Below are positions 1-7,879 of a DNA stretch of 64,000 nt, in pieces. This DNA comes from Arthrobacter glacialis (lineage in GTDB: Bacteria > Actinomycetota > Actinomycetes > Actinomycetales > Micrococcaceae). The position numbers and the translations under genes are program-made. Position 1 is the stretch's first letter. Each line of letters starts with the position of its first letter. The notes beneath the pieces were generated by a model. It was not told where the DNA came from. It saw only the letters and a program-made list of their open reading frames with translations, and did no database searches. The stretch lies in NCBI RefSeq assembly GCF_002909445.1, contig NZ_PPXC01000004.1, positions 310,001 through 374,000 on the forward strand, written 5' to 3'.

Positions 1-230
1 ATGCGCCCCTGCCGCACCAAGGCTCCCGCCTGATCGTTGACGCGCCTGCCGACCACCAGGCGCTCATAGCCCTCCAGCATCGTTGCCATCTCGGGGAGCT
101 GGTAAGGCTCCTTGTATTGCTTGTGTTGCTTGGCTGGCGCCTCGCTGCCGTCGGCGGCGATGAGCTGGACGGGTTCAGCCGAGGGCAGCATGTAGCTCTG
201 GCTCTCGAGGAATTCCGGGTGGGTCGTCAT
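1..230 (-). CDS. pdhA: Pyruvate / branched-chain 2-oxoacid dehydrogenase E1 alpha subunit, N-terminal part only
   Basis: The gene starts at ATG 228-230 on the minus strand and runs off the left edge, leaving about 76 codons. The visible protein begins MTTHPEFLESQSYMLPSAEP and reaches MATMLEGYERLVVGRRVNDQ followed by AGALVRQGRM. This is the typical first helix of thiamine-diphosphate-dependent E1-alpha subunits (consensus Y..M...R..D.....L.RQG). In this family E1 alpha/beta decarboxylates a 2-oxoacid and passes the acyl group to the lipoyl E2 subunit. Substrate (pyruvate versus branched-chain keto acids) cannot be decided from this part. The divergent Lrp-type regulator is the usual neighbour of bkd/pdh operons and may control it. 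Confidence 0.8.
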   Translation of the reverse strand, partial: MTTHPEFLESQSYMLPSAEPVQLIAADGSEAPAKQHKQYKEPYQLPEMATMLEGYERLVVGRRVNDQAGALVRQGR

Positions 231-467
231 TGAACTCCGCCCTCCTTTGGTAGTCGGCTCGCCCCGCAAGATCAGCAGAGGCGCAACAAAGATGTTCTGT
301 TCCTTCAGTATGTGATTCACACCGTTTTGTATCCATAGTTTTGTAATTCTCTGGAATTTGCCGATCAAGATCCGTAGTCTGAGAGACACAATGACATGTG
401 ATAGGCGTTACGGTCCCAGCTTTTTGCGGGGAGTCTTTCGCCCCGCCCCAGCCGAACCAGGAGTGCC
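231..467. promoter_or_regulatory. Divergent control region between pdhA and the Lrp-type regulator
   Basis: This 237-bp gap separates two divergent start codons, so it must hold both promoters. It is clearly more AT-rich around 300-360 than the flanking genes. A short inverted repeat AATTC-TCTG-GAATT lies at 345-358 and could be a regulator site; the arms are only 5 bp, so this is weak. A good ribosome binding site (AGGAG, about 459-463) precedes the GTG of the regulator. Confidence 0.4.
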
Positions 468-920
468 GTGACCGAGAGTTCCCCACCACCGCTCGACGAG
501 GTGGACAAGAAGATCCTGGCTGAACTGACCCGGGATGGCCGCATGTCGGTGAGCACCGTCGCGGAGAACGTGCACATCTCCCGCGCCCATGCGTATTCGC
601 GGATCTCCCGCCTGACCACGGACGGGATTCTGACCAAGTTCACCGCCCTGGTGGACCCGATTAAGGCGGGGTTGAAGTCCTCCGCCTATGTCACCTTGAA
701 GGTGAGCCAGCATTCCTGGCGGGAACTCCGGGAGGAATTGCGGGCCATCCCCGAAGTTGCACACATAGCCTTGGTGGGCGGCGATTTCGACGTCATCCTG
801 CTGGTCCGCGCCGAGGACAACCAGGGCCTCCGCAAGGTCATTTTTGACCGGCTCCAGTCCATGCCGGGCGTCCTGGACACCCAAACGTTCCTCATCTTCG
901 AGGATCTGGACACCAGGTAG
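468..920 (+). CDS. Lrp/AsnC family transcriptional regulator
   Basis: A 150-residue protein of normal Lrp/AsnC length. Residues about 8-60 form the winged helix-turn-helix (LDEVDKKILAELTRDGRMSV, then the recognition helix region ISRAHAYSRISRL), and residues about 70-145 form the ligand-sensing RAM domain, including the GGDFDVILLV strand. Members of this family bind DNA as octamers and respond to amino acids or 2-oxoacids. The GTG start at 468 has an AGGAG site 5 bases upstream, and no in-frame ATG suits better. The divergent position next to the E1-alpha gene suggests it is a BkdR/PdhR-like local regulator; this is inference from context. Confidence 0.85.
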   Translation: MTESSPPPLDEVDKKILAELTRDGRMSVSTVAENVHISRAHAYSRISRLTTDGILTKFTALVDPIKAGLKSSAYVTLKVSQHSWRELREELRAIPEVAHIALVGGDFDVILLVRAEDNQGLRKVIFDRLQSMPGVLDTQTFLIFEDLDTR

Positions 921-947
921 CGACTTAGAGCCTGCGGCCGCGAACCG

Positions 948-999
948 AGTGTGCAGATAATGCGATTTCCAGCTCCGGAAGTCACATTATCTGCGCACT
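948..999. repeat. Inverted repeat, 15-bp arms, between lrp and the PEP-mutase family gene
   Basis: Left arm AGTGTGCAGATAATG (948-962) pairs with right arm CATTATCTGCGCACT (985-999). The single DNA mismatch becomes a G-U pair in RNA, so the transcript can form a complete 15-bp stem with a 22-nt loop. There is no T-run after it, so it is not a classic rho-independent terminator. It lies between two same-strand genes (stop at 920, start at 1051). A partial copy of the core (TGCAGATAATC) occurs near 52769 upstream of hipB. Confidence 0.7.
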
Positions 1000-1050
1000 G
1001 GGTGCGTGACTTGCGAGCCGGAGGGAGCAGTCGGGGCGTAGGCTCGGGCC

Positions 1051-1824
1051 ATGGACACTTCAAGCAAAGCCACCGAACTGCTCCGTCTCCACCAAGCACC
1101 GGAAGTCCTGCAACTGGTCAACGTCTGGGATTCAATCACAGCCAAGGTCATTGCGGATCTGCCCGGCACCAAGGCCCTCGCCACGGCCAGTCATTCAATT
1201 GCGGCTTCGTTGGGCTATGAGGACGGCGAGCACATTCCGGTCCAACTCATGATTGATGCTGTGGGCCGCATTGCCGCCGCCACGACTCTTCCCGTCTCTG
1301 CCGACCTTGAGGCGGGGTATGGCAACCCCGGCGAGACCATCAAGAAGGCCATCGGAGTGGGCATTGTGGGCGCAAACATTGAGGACCAGATGCGCCCTCT
1401 TCCGCAGGCCATCGCCCAGATGAAGCAGGCTGCCGACGCAGGTGCGGCGGAAGGCATCGATTTTGTCCTCAATGCACGCACTGACGCTTTCCTGCGTGCC
1501 GGGGACCGCGACCCGCGGGAAGTGCTGGAGGCCGCCATCGAACGAGGACGGGCCTATCTGGACGTTGGAGCCGCGTGCATCTTTGTCCCGGGAAAGTTGG
1601 ACGAGGCCACCGTCACCGCGCTGGTTGCAGGCATCGGATGGGGCAAGATCAACGTCATCAATGTTCCCGGTTCGCTCAGTCCGGCAAAACTGCAGGAGTT
1701 GGGCGTTGCCCGCATTTCCTACGGCCCGTGGATCCAGCGTGTGGCCTTAACGGCGATCGCAGACGCAGCCACGGCACTCATGAACAATGGCGCCCTGCCG
1801 GAGGGCACACGTCCGCTCAACTAA
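1051..1824 (+). CDS. Isocitrate lyase / PEP mutase family protein
   Basis: 257 residues, the usual length for the small PEP phosphonomutase / carboxyphosphonate mutase branch of the isocitrate lyase superfamily. Recognisable elements are NVWDSITAK near residue 25, ASHSIAASLGY near 50, VSADLEAGYG (metal-binding Asp/Glu) near 90, ANIEDQ near 115 and VLNARTDAFL near 145. The fold is a TIM barrel that cleaves or rearranges C-C or C-P bonds of 2-oxo acid compounds; the true substrate cannot be read from the sequence. It stands alone between the lrp gene and the paa island, and its stop overlaps the convergent paaG stop by 4 bases. Confidence 0.85.
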   Translation: MDTSSKATELLRLHQAPEVLQLVNVWDSITAKVIADLPGTKALATASHSIAASLGYEDGEHIPVQLMIDAVGRIAAATTLPVSADLEAGYGNPGETIKKAIGVGIVGANIEDQMRPLPQAIAQMKQAADAGAAEGIDFVLNARTDAFLRAGDRDPREVLEAAIERGRAYLDVGAACIFVPGKLDEATVTALVAGIGWGKINVINVPGSLSPAKLQELGVARISYGPWIQRVALTAIADAATALMNNGALPEGTRPLN

Positions 1825-2603
1825 CGGCCCGTGAACCCTGGTTTCCGTTTGGCCGAGAAGGCCTCGAACCCCTCGGCGTAGTCGGAGGTGTGGGAGAGCT
1901 CCACTTGCGCCTTGTTTTCCAGTACGACGGCGTCCCACAGTCCCAGCCGCCGGTCGCGGATCGCTGCCACGAGTTCCTTGCTGGCGTTGAATGCCTGGGT
2001 GGGGCCTGTTGCTGCTTTCTCGGCGGCGGCCCGCGTGGTCGGTAGTAAATCCTCAGCCGGCATGGCCCTGCTGAATAAGCCGCCCTTGACGGCGTCCTCC
2101 CCGCTCATGAGTTCGGCGGTGTAGATCAAGTCGAGGGTGCGGTGCATGCCTAGGCGTTCGGCAAACAGCCAGTGGCCGCCGGAATCCAGCGTGGCCCCGA
2201 GGTTGCCGAACGGGGAACCGATTTTCGCATTGTCGGCCACATAGACCACGTCCGTGGCGATGAGCAGTCCCAATCCCACGCCCAGGCATGCACCCTGGGC
2301 GGCGGCGAAAGTGGGTGCGGGGAATGCGCTCATCTTCTGCAGCAACGGGGTTAACAAGCCCTCGAGGTAGCGGCGTGCATCGTCGTTGGCCCCGTCAACC
2401 CCGGCGATGTCCCGGCCGGCACAAAATGCCCGCCCCTCGCCCCGGAGCAGCAATGCCCGAACACTGCCAGCCGCGACAGCAGAAGCCGCCTCGTCATATG
2501 CAGCGCTGAGTTCACCCAGATCACCCTCCTTGAGCGAGTTCAATTTGTGCGGCGCATTCAAAACAATCTCTGCCACGCCCTCGGCAAGGGAAAGCTCAAT
2601 CAT
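1821..2603 (-). CDS. paaG: Phenylacetate pathway enoyl-CoA hydratase/isomerase (2-(1,2-epoxy)phenylacetyl-CoA isomerase)
   Basis: 260-residue crotonase. The oxyanion-hole segments are GRAFCAGRDIAGVD and AAQGACLGVGLGLL. It carries a conserved Asp in the segment GATLDSGGHWLF, as in PaaG (LIPDCGGTWLL in the E. coli protein from memory). The C-terminus EAFSAKRKPGFTGR is also PaaG-like. In the pathway PaaG converts the ring epoxide to the oxepin-CoA. It is the last gene of the paaABCDE-G run, 51 bp after paaE, and is therefore co-transcribed. Another phenylacetate-pathway crotonase (PaaF) is the main alternative. Confidence 0.8.
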   Translation of the reverse strand: MIELSLAEGVAEIVLNAPHKLNSLKEGDLGELSAAYDEAASAVAAGSVRALLLRGEGRAFCAGRDIAGVDGANDDARRYLEGLLTPLLQKMSAFPAPTFAAAQGACLGVGLGLLIATDVVYVADNAKIGSPFGNLGATLDSGGHWLFAERLGMHRTLDLIYTAELMSGEDAVKGGLFSRAMPAEDLLPTTRAAAEKAATGPTQAFNASKELVAAIRDRRLGLWDAVVLENKAQVELSHTSDYAEGFEAFSAKRKPGFTGR

Positions 2604-2654
2604 GGTGACTCCTCAGTTGGCGGGATCGGGTCCGCCACCGTGACCACCGAGGGC

Positions 2655-3845
2655 CTAGACGTCGTAGTCAACGGTGACCTCGGGCGTGGTGGGGCGGGAT
2701 TGGCAGGTGAGGACGTAGCCGTTGTCCACTTCATCCGGCTCCAAGGCGTAGTTTTCCGCCATGTCCACATGTCCCGACACGAGCTTGGCGCGGCACGTGC
2801 CGCAGACGCCGCCGGCGCAGGCGAAGGGGACGTCGGGGCGTACGCGCAGGGCTGCGTTGAGGATGGATTCGCGGGCGTGGGTGGGGCTGAGGATGTCGGC
2901 CTTGAGCCCGTCGAGGGTGAACGTGATCTTGTAGTTCTCCTCGGATTCGTCCACGACCACACGGCGGCCAGCCTGACCTTCGGGCCGGCTGGGCGTGCCG
3001 GTGGTGAAGAGTTCAAAGCGGATCCGGTCCGTGGGCACACCGCGGGCTGCGAGCACGTCACGGCACAGCTGGACCAGCTCGAAAGGTCCGCACAGGAACC
3101 ATTCGTCCACGTCGTCGCCGTGGATGGCGGTGCCCATCAGCGCCTCCAACTTGTCGGCGTCGAGCCGTCCGCTCATGAGCGGGGCGATGCGCTGCTCCCG
3201 GGAGAGTACGTGGTGCAGGGCAAGCCGGGCCGGGTAGCGGTCCTTGAGGTCGGCCAGTTCCTCCAAGAACATGACGTCCATGGAGGCTTTGTTGGCGTAG
3301 ACCAGGTCGAAGCGGGTCTCTGCGTTGGCGGCCAGCAGCGTCCGGGCAATGGCGATGACGGGGGTGATGCCGGAGCCCGCGGCGATGGCCACAAACGTGC
3401 CCGCCCCGCGGACCAGGTCTTCGGGATGGTTCATGCCGGTGAGGACATTGGAGACGTCGCCATGCTTGGAGATGAACGCGCCCATGGGGCTCATGACATC
3501 CATGGTGGCGCCGGCACTCAGCTCGGCGTTTGCCCAGGTGGAGAACTGTCCGCCAAGGTCGCGCTTGATGGCCACCCTGATCTCGGAACTGCCGTCGTCG
3601 AACTGTACCGGGGCGGCGCAGATGGAGTAGCTGCGCCGCACTTCCCGCGGCACGCCGTCGTCGTCGGGCATCTGCGTGCGCAGGGCAACATACTGCCCGG
3701 GGAGGTAGTCGTAGTAGCCGGACAGCTTGGGCGGGACGGCAAAGGTGACCTCGATGGCGTCCTCTGTGAGCCGGCGGACCTGGGCCACGGTCAGTGTGTG
3801 GAAGGCGGCACGGCGCCGGGCGGCGGCGTTGGCGGGGACGCTCAT
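2655..3845 (-). CDS. paaE: 1,2-phenylacetyl-CoA epoxidase, reductase subunit
   Basis: 396 residues with the full PaaE layout. An FAD-binding ferredoxin reductase domain carries RSYSICA at 71-77. An NAD(P)-binding domain has GSGITPVIAIA from about 157 and WFLCGP at 249-253. A C-terminal plant-type 2Fe-2S domain has Cys343, Cys348, Cys351 and Cys381 (CAGGVCGTC then C). It passes electrons from NADPH to the diiron centre of PaaA. Its ATG overlaps the paaD stop by one base (TGATG), so translation is coupled. Confidence 0.95.
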   Translation of the reverse strand: MSVPANAAARRRAAFHTLTVAQVRRLTEDAIEVTFAVPPKLSGYYDYLPGQYVALRTQMPDDDGVPREVRRSYSICAAPVQFDDGSSEIRVAIKRDLGGQFSTWANAELSAGATMDVMSPMGAFISKHGDVSNVLTGMNHPEDLVRGAGTFVAIAAGSGITPVIAIARTLLAANAETRFDLVYANKASMDVMFLEELADLKDRYPARLALHHVLSREQRIAPLMSGRLDADKLEALMGTAIHGDDVDEWFLCGPFELVQLCRDVLAARGVPTDRIRFELFTTGTPSRPEGQAGRRVVVDESEENYKITFTLDGLKADILSPTHARESILNAALRVRPDVPFACAGGVCGTCRAKLVSGHVDMAENYALEPDEVDNGYVLTCQSRPTTPEVTVDYDV

Positions 3846-4390
3846 CAGAGCACCTTGAAGTAGTCAAAGGGTTCCTTGCAGTCCTGGCAGACGTACAGCG
3901 CCTTGCAGGACGTGGAACCGAAGCGGGTAATTTCCTTCGTGTTCAGCGACTGGCATTGCGGGCACTTGACCGCCAGCGACAGCCGCACACGGCCGCTGTG
4001 CCCCCCGGCGCTGGCCAGCCCGCTGGGGGCGGCGATCCCGTATTCCTCCAGCTTCGCCTTGCCCGCGTCCGTCATCCAGTCGGTGGTCCAGGCCGGGGCC
4101 AGCACCGTTTCAACTGTGACGTGCAGGTAGCCTTCCGCGGCATATACGCGCAGCAGGTCCTCGCGGATGGCATCCATGGCCGGGCAGCCCGAGTAGGTGG
4201 GCGTGATGGTGATGCGCACGGACGGCTTGCCGGCGACGCCCCCCGGCCCGCCGGCGTCGTCCACGTCAACGCTGCGCAAGATACCCAGATCCTCGATGGT
4301 CAGCACCGGAATTTCGGGGTCGCATACCCGGGCGGCAATCTCCCATGCCAGCTGCCGCGCCGATGTGCGGATCGTGTCCATGGCGCTCAC
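3845..4390 (-). CDS. paaD: Phenylacetate-CoA oxygenase assembly protein PaaD (MIP18/SufT-like)
   Basis: About 181 residues. The N-terminal part (WEIAARVCDPEIPVLTIEDL) is the DUF59/MIP18 domain shared with Fe-S assembly factors. The C-terminus carries a zinc-ribbon-like set of cysteines (CPQCQS, TSCKALYVCQDC). PaaD is thought to mature the iron centres of the epoxidase rather than catalyse. Start choice: GTG at 4388-4390 overlaps the paaC stop as GTGA and fits the coupled pattern of the operon; a TTG at 4393 and an ATG at 4381 are also in frame. Confidence 0.9.
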   Translation of the reverse strand: MSAMDTIRTSARQLAWEIAARVCDPEIPVLTIEDLGILRSVDVDDAGGPGGVAGKPSVRITITPTYSGCPAMDAIREDLLRVYAAEGYLHVTVETVLAPAWTTDWMTDAGKAKLEEYGIAAPSGLASAGGHSGRVRLSLAVKCPQCQSLNTKEITRFGSTSCKALYVCQDCKEPFDYFKVL

Positions 4391-5241
4391 CAACTGGCTC
4401 CGGGGTATTCGCGCGCCAGCACCTGCATCTCGGCCAGCAAATACCCAAGGTGTTCGGAGTGGCGCCCGTGCCGCCCGCCGCCGCTGGCCATGGACGACGC
4501 CGGGATGTCCACTTCCGCCTCGGCCAGGACTTCCCCGGTGGCGCGGTCAAACTCCGCGCGCAAACTTGAGGGCAACACCCCGGCATCGCCGAGTCGCGCT
4601 GTCAGCGCATCGTCTTGAAACAGTTCCCCGGTGAAGGGCCACATCAAGTCCAGCCCGGCCACCATGCGACGGCGGGATTCCTCCGTCCCTCCGGCCAGGC
4701 GCAGCACCCACTGTGTGCTGTGGTCCAGGTGGTAGTCCACTTCCTTGACTGCTTTGGCGGCAATGGCGGCCAGCATGGGGTCGCTCGATTGGGTCAGCCC
4801 CCGGTAGAGCGGGAACTGGTAGTTGGCCGCGATGAATTGCCGGGCGATGGTGGCGGCAAAGTCGCCGTTGGGCTGCTCAAACAAGTGGGCACAACGGAAT
4901 TCCTGTTCCCGGCGGAAGTAGGCCAGCTCGTCCTCGGACTTGCCCCACGAACTCCCGGCGTACGTCAGGAAAGAGCGGGCGTGACCCAGCTGGTCCAGGG
5001 CAATGTTGCCCAGCGCCACGTCCTCCTCCAGCTCGGGCGCTCGGGAGATCCAGTGGGCCAGGCGTTGCGCCAAGATCAAGGCGTCATCTCCGAGCCGCAG
5101 CGCGTACTGTGCCACGTCCTCACTTGCCTTGGCCGCACCGTGCCGGGCGGCCAAGGCAATGTCTTCGGGTCGCAGGGCATTTCCGGGCGTAATGCGGGTG
5201 GCCGAAGCGGAAGCGTCACCCAGTTTTGCTGAAGGCTGCAT
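4387..5241 (-). CDS. paaC: 1,2-phenylacetyl-CoA epoxidase, structural subunit
   Basis: 284 residues, ferritin-like helical bundle, rich in the typical PaaC segments (YALRLGDDALILAQRLAHWI, NIALDQLGHAR, KEVDYHLDH). PaaC is the catalytically inactive partner that forms a heterodimer with PaaA. Its ATG at 5241 overlaps the paaB stop codon by one base. All five epoxidase genes are in canonical A-B-C-D-E order. Confidence 0.95.
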   Translation of the reverse strand: MQPSAKLGDASASATRITPGNALRPEDIALAARHGAAKASEDVAQYALRLGDDALILAQRLAHWISRAPELEEDVALGNIALDQLGHARSFLTYAGSSWGKSEDELAYFRREQEFRCAHLFEQPNGDFAATIARQFIAANYQFPLYRGLTQSSDPMLAAIAAKAVKEVDYHLDHSTQWVLRLAGGTEESRRRMVAGLDLMWPFTGELFQDDALTARLGDAGVLPSSLRAEFDRATGEVLAEAEVDIPASSMASGGGRHGRHSEHLGYLLAEMQVLAREYPGASW

Positions 5242-5573
5242 TAGAGGTGTTTCACCCCTTCGCTCTTCGTGTAATACGTGGCGTGCCGGTAGTCCTTGCC
5301 CTGGGGCGATTCAAAGAAGGAGCCCTTGGCGTCGGGGTCGGAGGCTGCGATGGCGTCGGCCGGAACCACCCAGATGGACACGCCTTCATTGCGGCGCGTG
5401 TATAGGTCACGGGCGTTCCGCAGCGCCATGGCGGCATCGGGTGCGTGGAGTGAACCGGCGTGGACATGGCTGAGACCCCGATTGGAGCGGACAAACACTT
5501 CCCACAGGGGCCAGCGGTGGGCGCCGTCTCCGGCAGCCGGCGTCGAACTTCCAGCGAATTCTTGGGCGCTCAT
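5241..5573 (-). CDS. paaB: 1,2-phenylacetyl-CoA epoxidase subunit PaaB
   Basis: 110 residues from the ATG at 5571-5573; a longer upstream reading frame exists but only overlaps paa[21 protein letters not shown], then the helix [13 protein letters not shown] and [12 protein letters not shown] are the PaaB signature. PaaB bridges PaaAC heterodimers in the epoxidase complex. The start forms an ATGA overlap with the paaA stop. Confidence 0.95.
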   Translation of the reverse strand: MSAQEFAGSSTPAAGDGAHRWPLWEVFVRSNRGLSHVHAGSLHAPDAAMALRNARDLYTRRNEGVSIWVVPADAIAASDPDAKGSFFESPQGKDYRHATYYTKSEGVKHL

Positions 5574-6538
5574 GTTGAGGCTGCCGCTTTCTGTGCGTTC
5601 TTCACGGCCTGCTTTTGGGCATACACCGCCGCGGCCTCGCGGACCCAGGCCCCGTCGTCGTGGGCGGAACGGCGGCGCTCCAGACGCTGGGCGTTGCAGG
5701 GGCCGCGTCCGGCCAAGACTTCCTTGAATTCTTCCCAGTCCAGCGGGCCGTGCTCCCATTTGTTGCTGTCTTCGTTGACGCTGATGTATTCATCCGGCAG
5801 GCTCAGGCCCAAGACCTTGACCTGTTCAACCAGCATGCCCACAAAGCGGGAGCGGAGCTCGTCATTGCTGAAGCGCTTGATGTTCCACGCCATGGACTGG
5901 CGGGAATTGGGCGAATCGTCATCCGGCGGGCCGAACATCATCAACGACGGCGCGTACCAGCGGTTCACCGCATCCTGTGCCATGGTCCGTTGCTCGGGGG
6001 TGCCATTGGCCAGTTCCAACAAGATCTCAAAGCCCTGCCTCTGATGGAAGGACTCTTCCTTGCAGACGCGCACCATGGCCCGGCCGTAGGGTCCGTAGGA
6101 GGCGCGGCACAGCGGCACCTGGTTGCAGATGGCGGCGCCGTCCACCATCCAGCCGATGGCACCCATGTCAGCCCAAGTGACGGCGGGGTAGTTGAAGATC
6201 GAGGAGTAGCGGGCCTTGCCGGCAACCAGGGCATCCATCATGTCATCGCGCGTGGTCCCCAGGGTTTCGGCGGCCGAGTACAGGTACAAGCCGTGCCCGG
6301 CCTCATCCTGGACCTTGGCCATGAGGATGGATTTGCGCTTGAGGCTTGGTGCCCGCGTGATCCAGTTGGCTTCGGGCTGCATGCCAATGATCTCGGAGTG
6401 GGCGTGCTGGGAGATTTGCCGCACCAGCGTCCTGCGGTAGGCCTCGGGCATCCAGTCCTTGGGCTCCACCCGAGAATCCTTGGCGATGATGCGCTCAAAG
6501 TTGGCCTGTCCGGCCGTATCCTCCTGCTTGAGTGCCAT
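5570..6538 (-). CDS. paaA: 1,2-phenylacetyl-CoA epoxidase, catalytic diiron subunit
   Basis: 322 residues from ATG 6536-6538, preceded by a GGAG site; the frame is open further upstream but PaaA proteins begin here ([20 protein letters not shown]). Two EXXH diiron motifs are visible: DEAGH at 78-82 and EESFH at 161-165. The enzyme epoxidises the aromatic ring of phenylacetyl-CoA, the committing step of the aerobic hybrid phenylacetate pathway. It is the first gene of the operon, with the 17-bp putative operator 42 bp upstream of its start. Confidence 0.96.
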   Translation of the reverse strand: MALKQEDTAGQANFERIIAKDSRVEPKDWMPEAYRRTLVRQISQHAHSEIIGMQPEANWITRAPSLKRKSILMAKVQDEAGHGLYLYSAAETLGTTRDDMMDALVAGKARYSSIFNYPAVTWADMGAIGWMVDGAAICNQVPLCRASYGPYGRAMVRVCKEESFHQRQGFEILLELANGTPEQRTMAQDAVNRWYAPSLMMFGPPDDDSPNSRQSMAWNIKRFSNDELRSRFVGMLVEQVKVLGLSLPDEYISVNEDSNKWEHGPLDWEEFKEVLAGRGPCNAQRLERRRSAHDDGAWVREAAAVYAQKQAVKNAQKAAAST

Positions 6539-6579
6539 AACGTCTCCTTCGACGATTGCCTTGACGGCCCCAGAATTAA

Positions 6580-6596
6580 TTACCGACCGTTCGTTC
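6580..6596. promoter_or_regulatory. Putative TetR (PaaR) operator between paaA and its divergent regulator
   Basis: The 17-mer TTACCGACCGTTCGTTC is found here and, letter for letter, at 13558-13574 in front of the paaF-paaH-paaZ operon. The core ACCGACCG/TTCGTT resembles half-sites bound by TetR proteins. It sits between paaA (start 6538) and the TetR gene (start 6655), where a repressor could control both. Confidence 0.65.
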
Positions 6597-6654
6597 AGGA
6601 TATAGTGGCGTGCATACCCAGTCAATGACTCGATGTCCCGGAAAGCAGGCGCTC

Positions 6655-7245
6655 ATGCCCACCATCGCCAAACGTGGCCGGCCCGGATACGACCAGCAAT
6701 CTGTGCTTCGGATCGCCGTGGACGTGTTCAATAAGCATGGCTACGAGGCCACCTCCATGGGGTTCCTCGCCGAGTACTTAGGCATCTCCAAGTCCGCGAT
6801 CTATCACCATGTTCCATCCAAGGAAGATCTGCTGCGGCGAGCGCTCGAGGAAGCGCTGGGGGGTCTTGAAGGCGTTTTGACGCTCGACGGCGCCACCTCC
6901 GGAGCCCCTGATGCCCGCCTTGAGTTTGTGCTCAGGGAAACGATCGGGGTCTTGGTGGAGCGCCTGCCGTTCGTTACCTTGTTGTTGCGGCTGCGCGGGA
7001 ACACCGAAATGGAGCGAGAAGCGATGGCACGCCGCCGTGTCTTTGACCGCACCATCACGGAGCTCGTTGCGCAGGCCCAACAGGACGGCACACTGCGCAC
7101 CGATATAGCTCCTGGCACCATCACGCGCCTCTTATTCGGCACCATCAACTCGATCGTGGAATGGTACAGGCCCGGAGGGTCACTTTCCGCGGAAAACCTG
7201 GCCGACGATGTCCTGGCCATGTCATTTCACGGGCTGCGTGAATAG
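6655..7245 (+). CDS. paaR: TetR family regulator, probable repressor of phenylacetate genes
   Basis: 196 residues. The N-terminal helix-turn-helix is complete (RIAVDVFNKHGYEATSMGFL, then GISKSAIYHHVPSKEDLL), followed by a helical ligand-binding domain. I chose ATG 6655 because the protein then begins MPTIAKRGRPGYDQ like other family members; a GTG at 6610 would add 15 residues and run close to the operator. Divergent placement beside paaA and the shared 17-bp site point to a phenylacetyl-CoA-responsive repressor; the ligand is inferred from the pathway. The symbol is by function, not by demonstrated orthology. Confidence 0.75.
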   Translation: MPTIAKRGRPGYDQQSVLRIAVDVFNKHGYEATSMGFLAEYLGISKSAIYHHVPSKEDLLRRALEEALGGLEGVLTLDGATSGAPDARLEFVLRETIGVLVERLPFVTLLLRLRGNTEMEREAMARRRVFDRTITELVAQAQQDGTLRTDIAPGTITRLLFGTINSIVEWYRPGGSLSAENLADDVLAMSFHGLRE

Positions 7246-7375
7246 GGGCACTTTAGGAGCTGCAGGAGGTCTCTTCCAGGGTTTCATTCATCCACAGTTC
7301 GAGCCAGTTCGAGAGTTTTCCACATTCTGCTGATTTCCTCGAAGAATGCCAGACCCCTTCGGTAAAATTAGTGAC

Positions 7376-7879
7376 ATGGAAGCAACGGCAAGGGTGCCGG
7401 GACAACCCGGATCCGCGCAAGATCGCAGGACGGCTGGTGAACACATTCACCAGCTACTGGGTCTGGCCGAATCCCTTGTACGTACTGCCGTGCCCAAGCC
7501 CATGGCCCCGGAATCACTGCCCCTGGTTTCTTCCCCGCTGGGAGTAGACCTTGGCTTGCTGAGCGATGATGAGGCTGTGGCGTGGGCGCAAAACTTGGAA
7601 CAGTTCAACAGACACCTGCAAGGCCTGCTCGTACAAGCCGCGGGGGAACTGTCAGAGCGGGTTTACGCCGGACGGTACAAAGAGGCTTGTTCCCGGAAAC
7701 CGGCCGAACTACTTACCTCTTCACTGAAGCTCAGCCGGGCCGAGGCCGCCCGCCGGATCCGGTTGGCTAGCCATTTTCAGACCAGCACCGATCCGTTGAC
7801 GCAGGTGGCAACGACGCCAAGCCAACCATCCTTGGTTCGGCCCTGTTCACCGGGCGAGTGTCAAGCGAACAGGCCCTGA
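7376..7879 (+). pseudogene. DUF222/HNH endonuclease gene, N-terminal fragment (frameshifted)
   Basis: This frame encodes the DUF222 domain start: SDDEAVAWAQNLEQFNRHLQ, then a helix ending in LKLSRAEAARRIRLASHF. It then goes out of frame near residue 140 and ends in an unrelated tail. The matching continuation (DAKPTILGSALFTGRVSSEQ) is in the minus-one frame, whose upstream stop is at 7768-7770. The break therefore lies between about 7771 and 7813 and is explained by loss of one base. ATG 7346 is an alternative start. I see no slippery heptamer that would suggest programmed frameshifting. Together with the next entry this is one gene. Confidence 0.75.

Noticed and set aside
2547-3863. 438-codon plus-strand open frame opposite paaE
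   Set aside because: Long antisense frames are expected at this GC content; paaE on the other strand has clear FAD, NAD and 2Fe-2S motifs, while this frame has none.
7771-7813. Programmed ribosomal frameshift in the HNH gene
   Set aside because: No slippery heptamer or following pseudoknot is visible, so a mutation or sequencing error is simpler.
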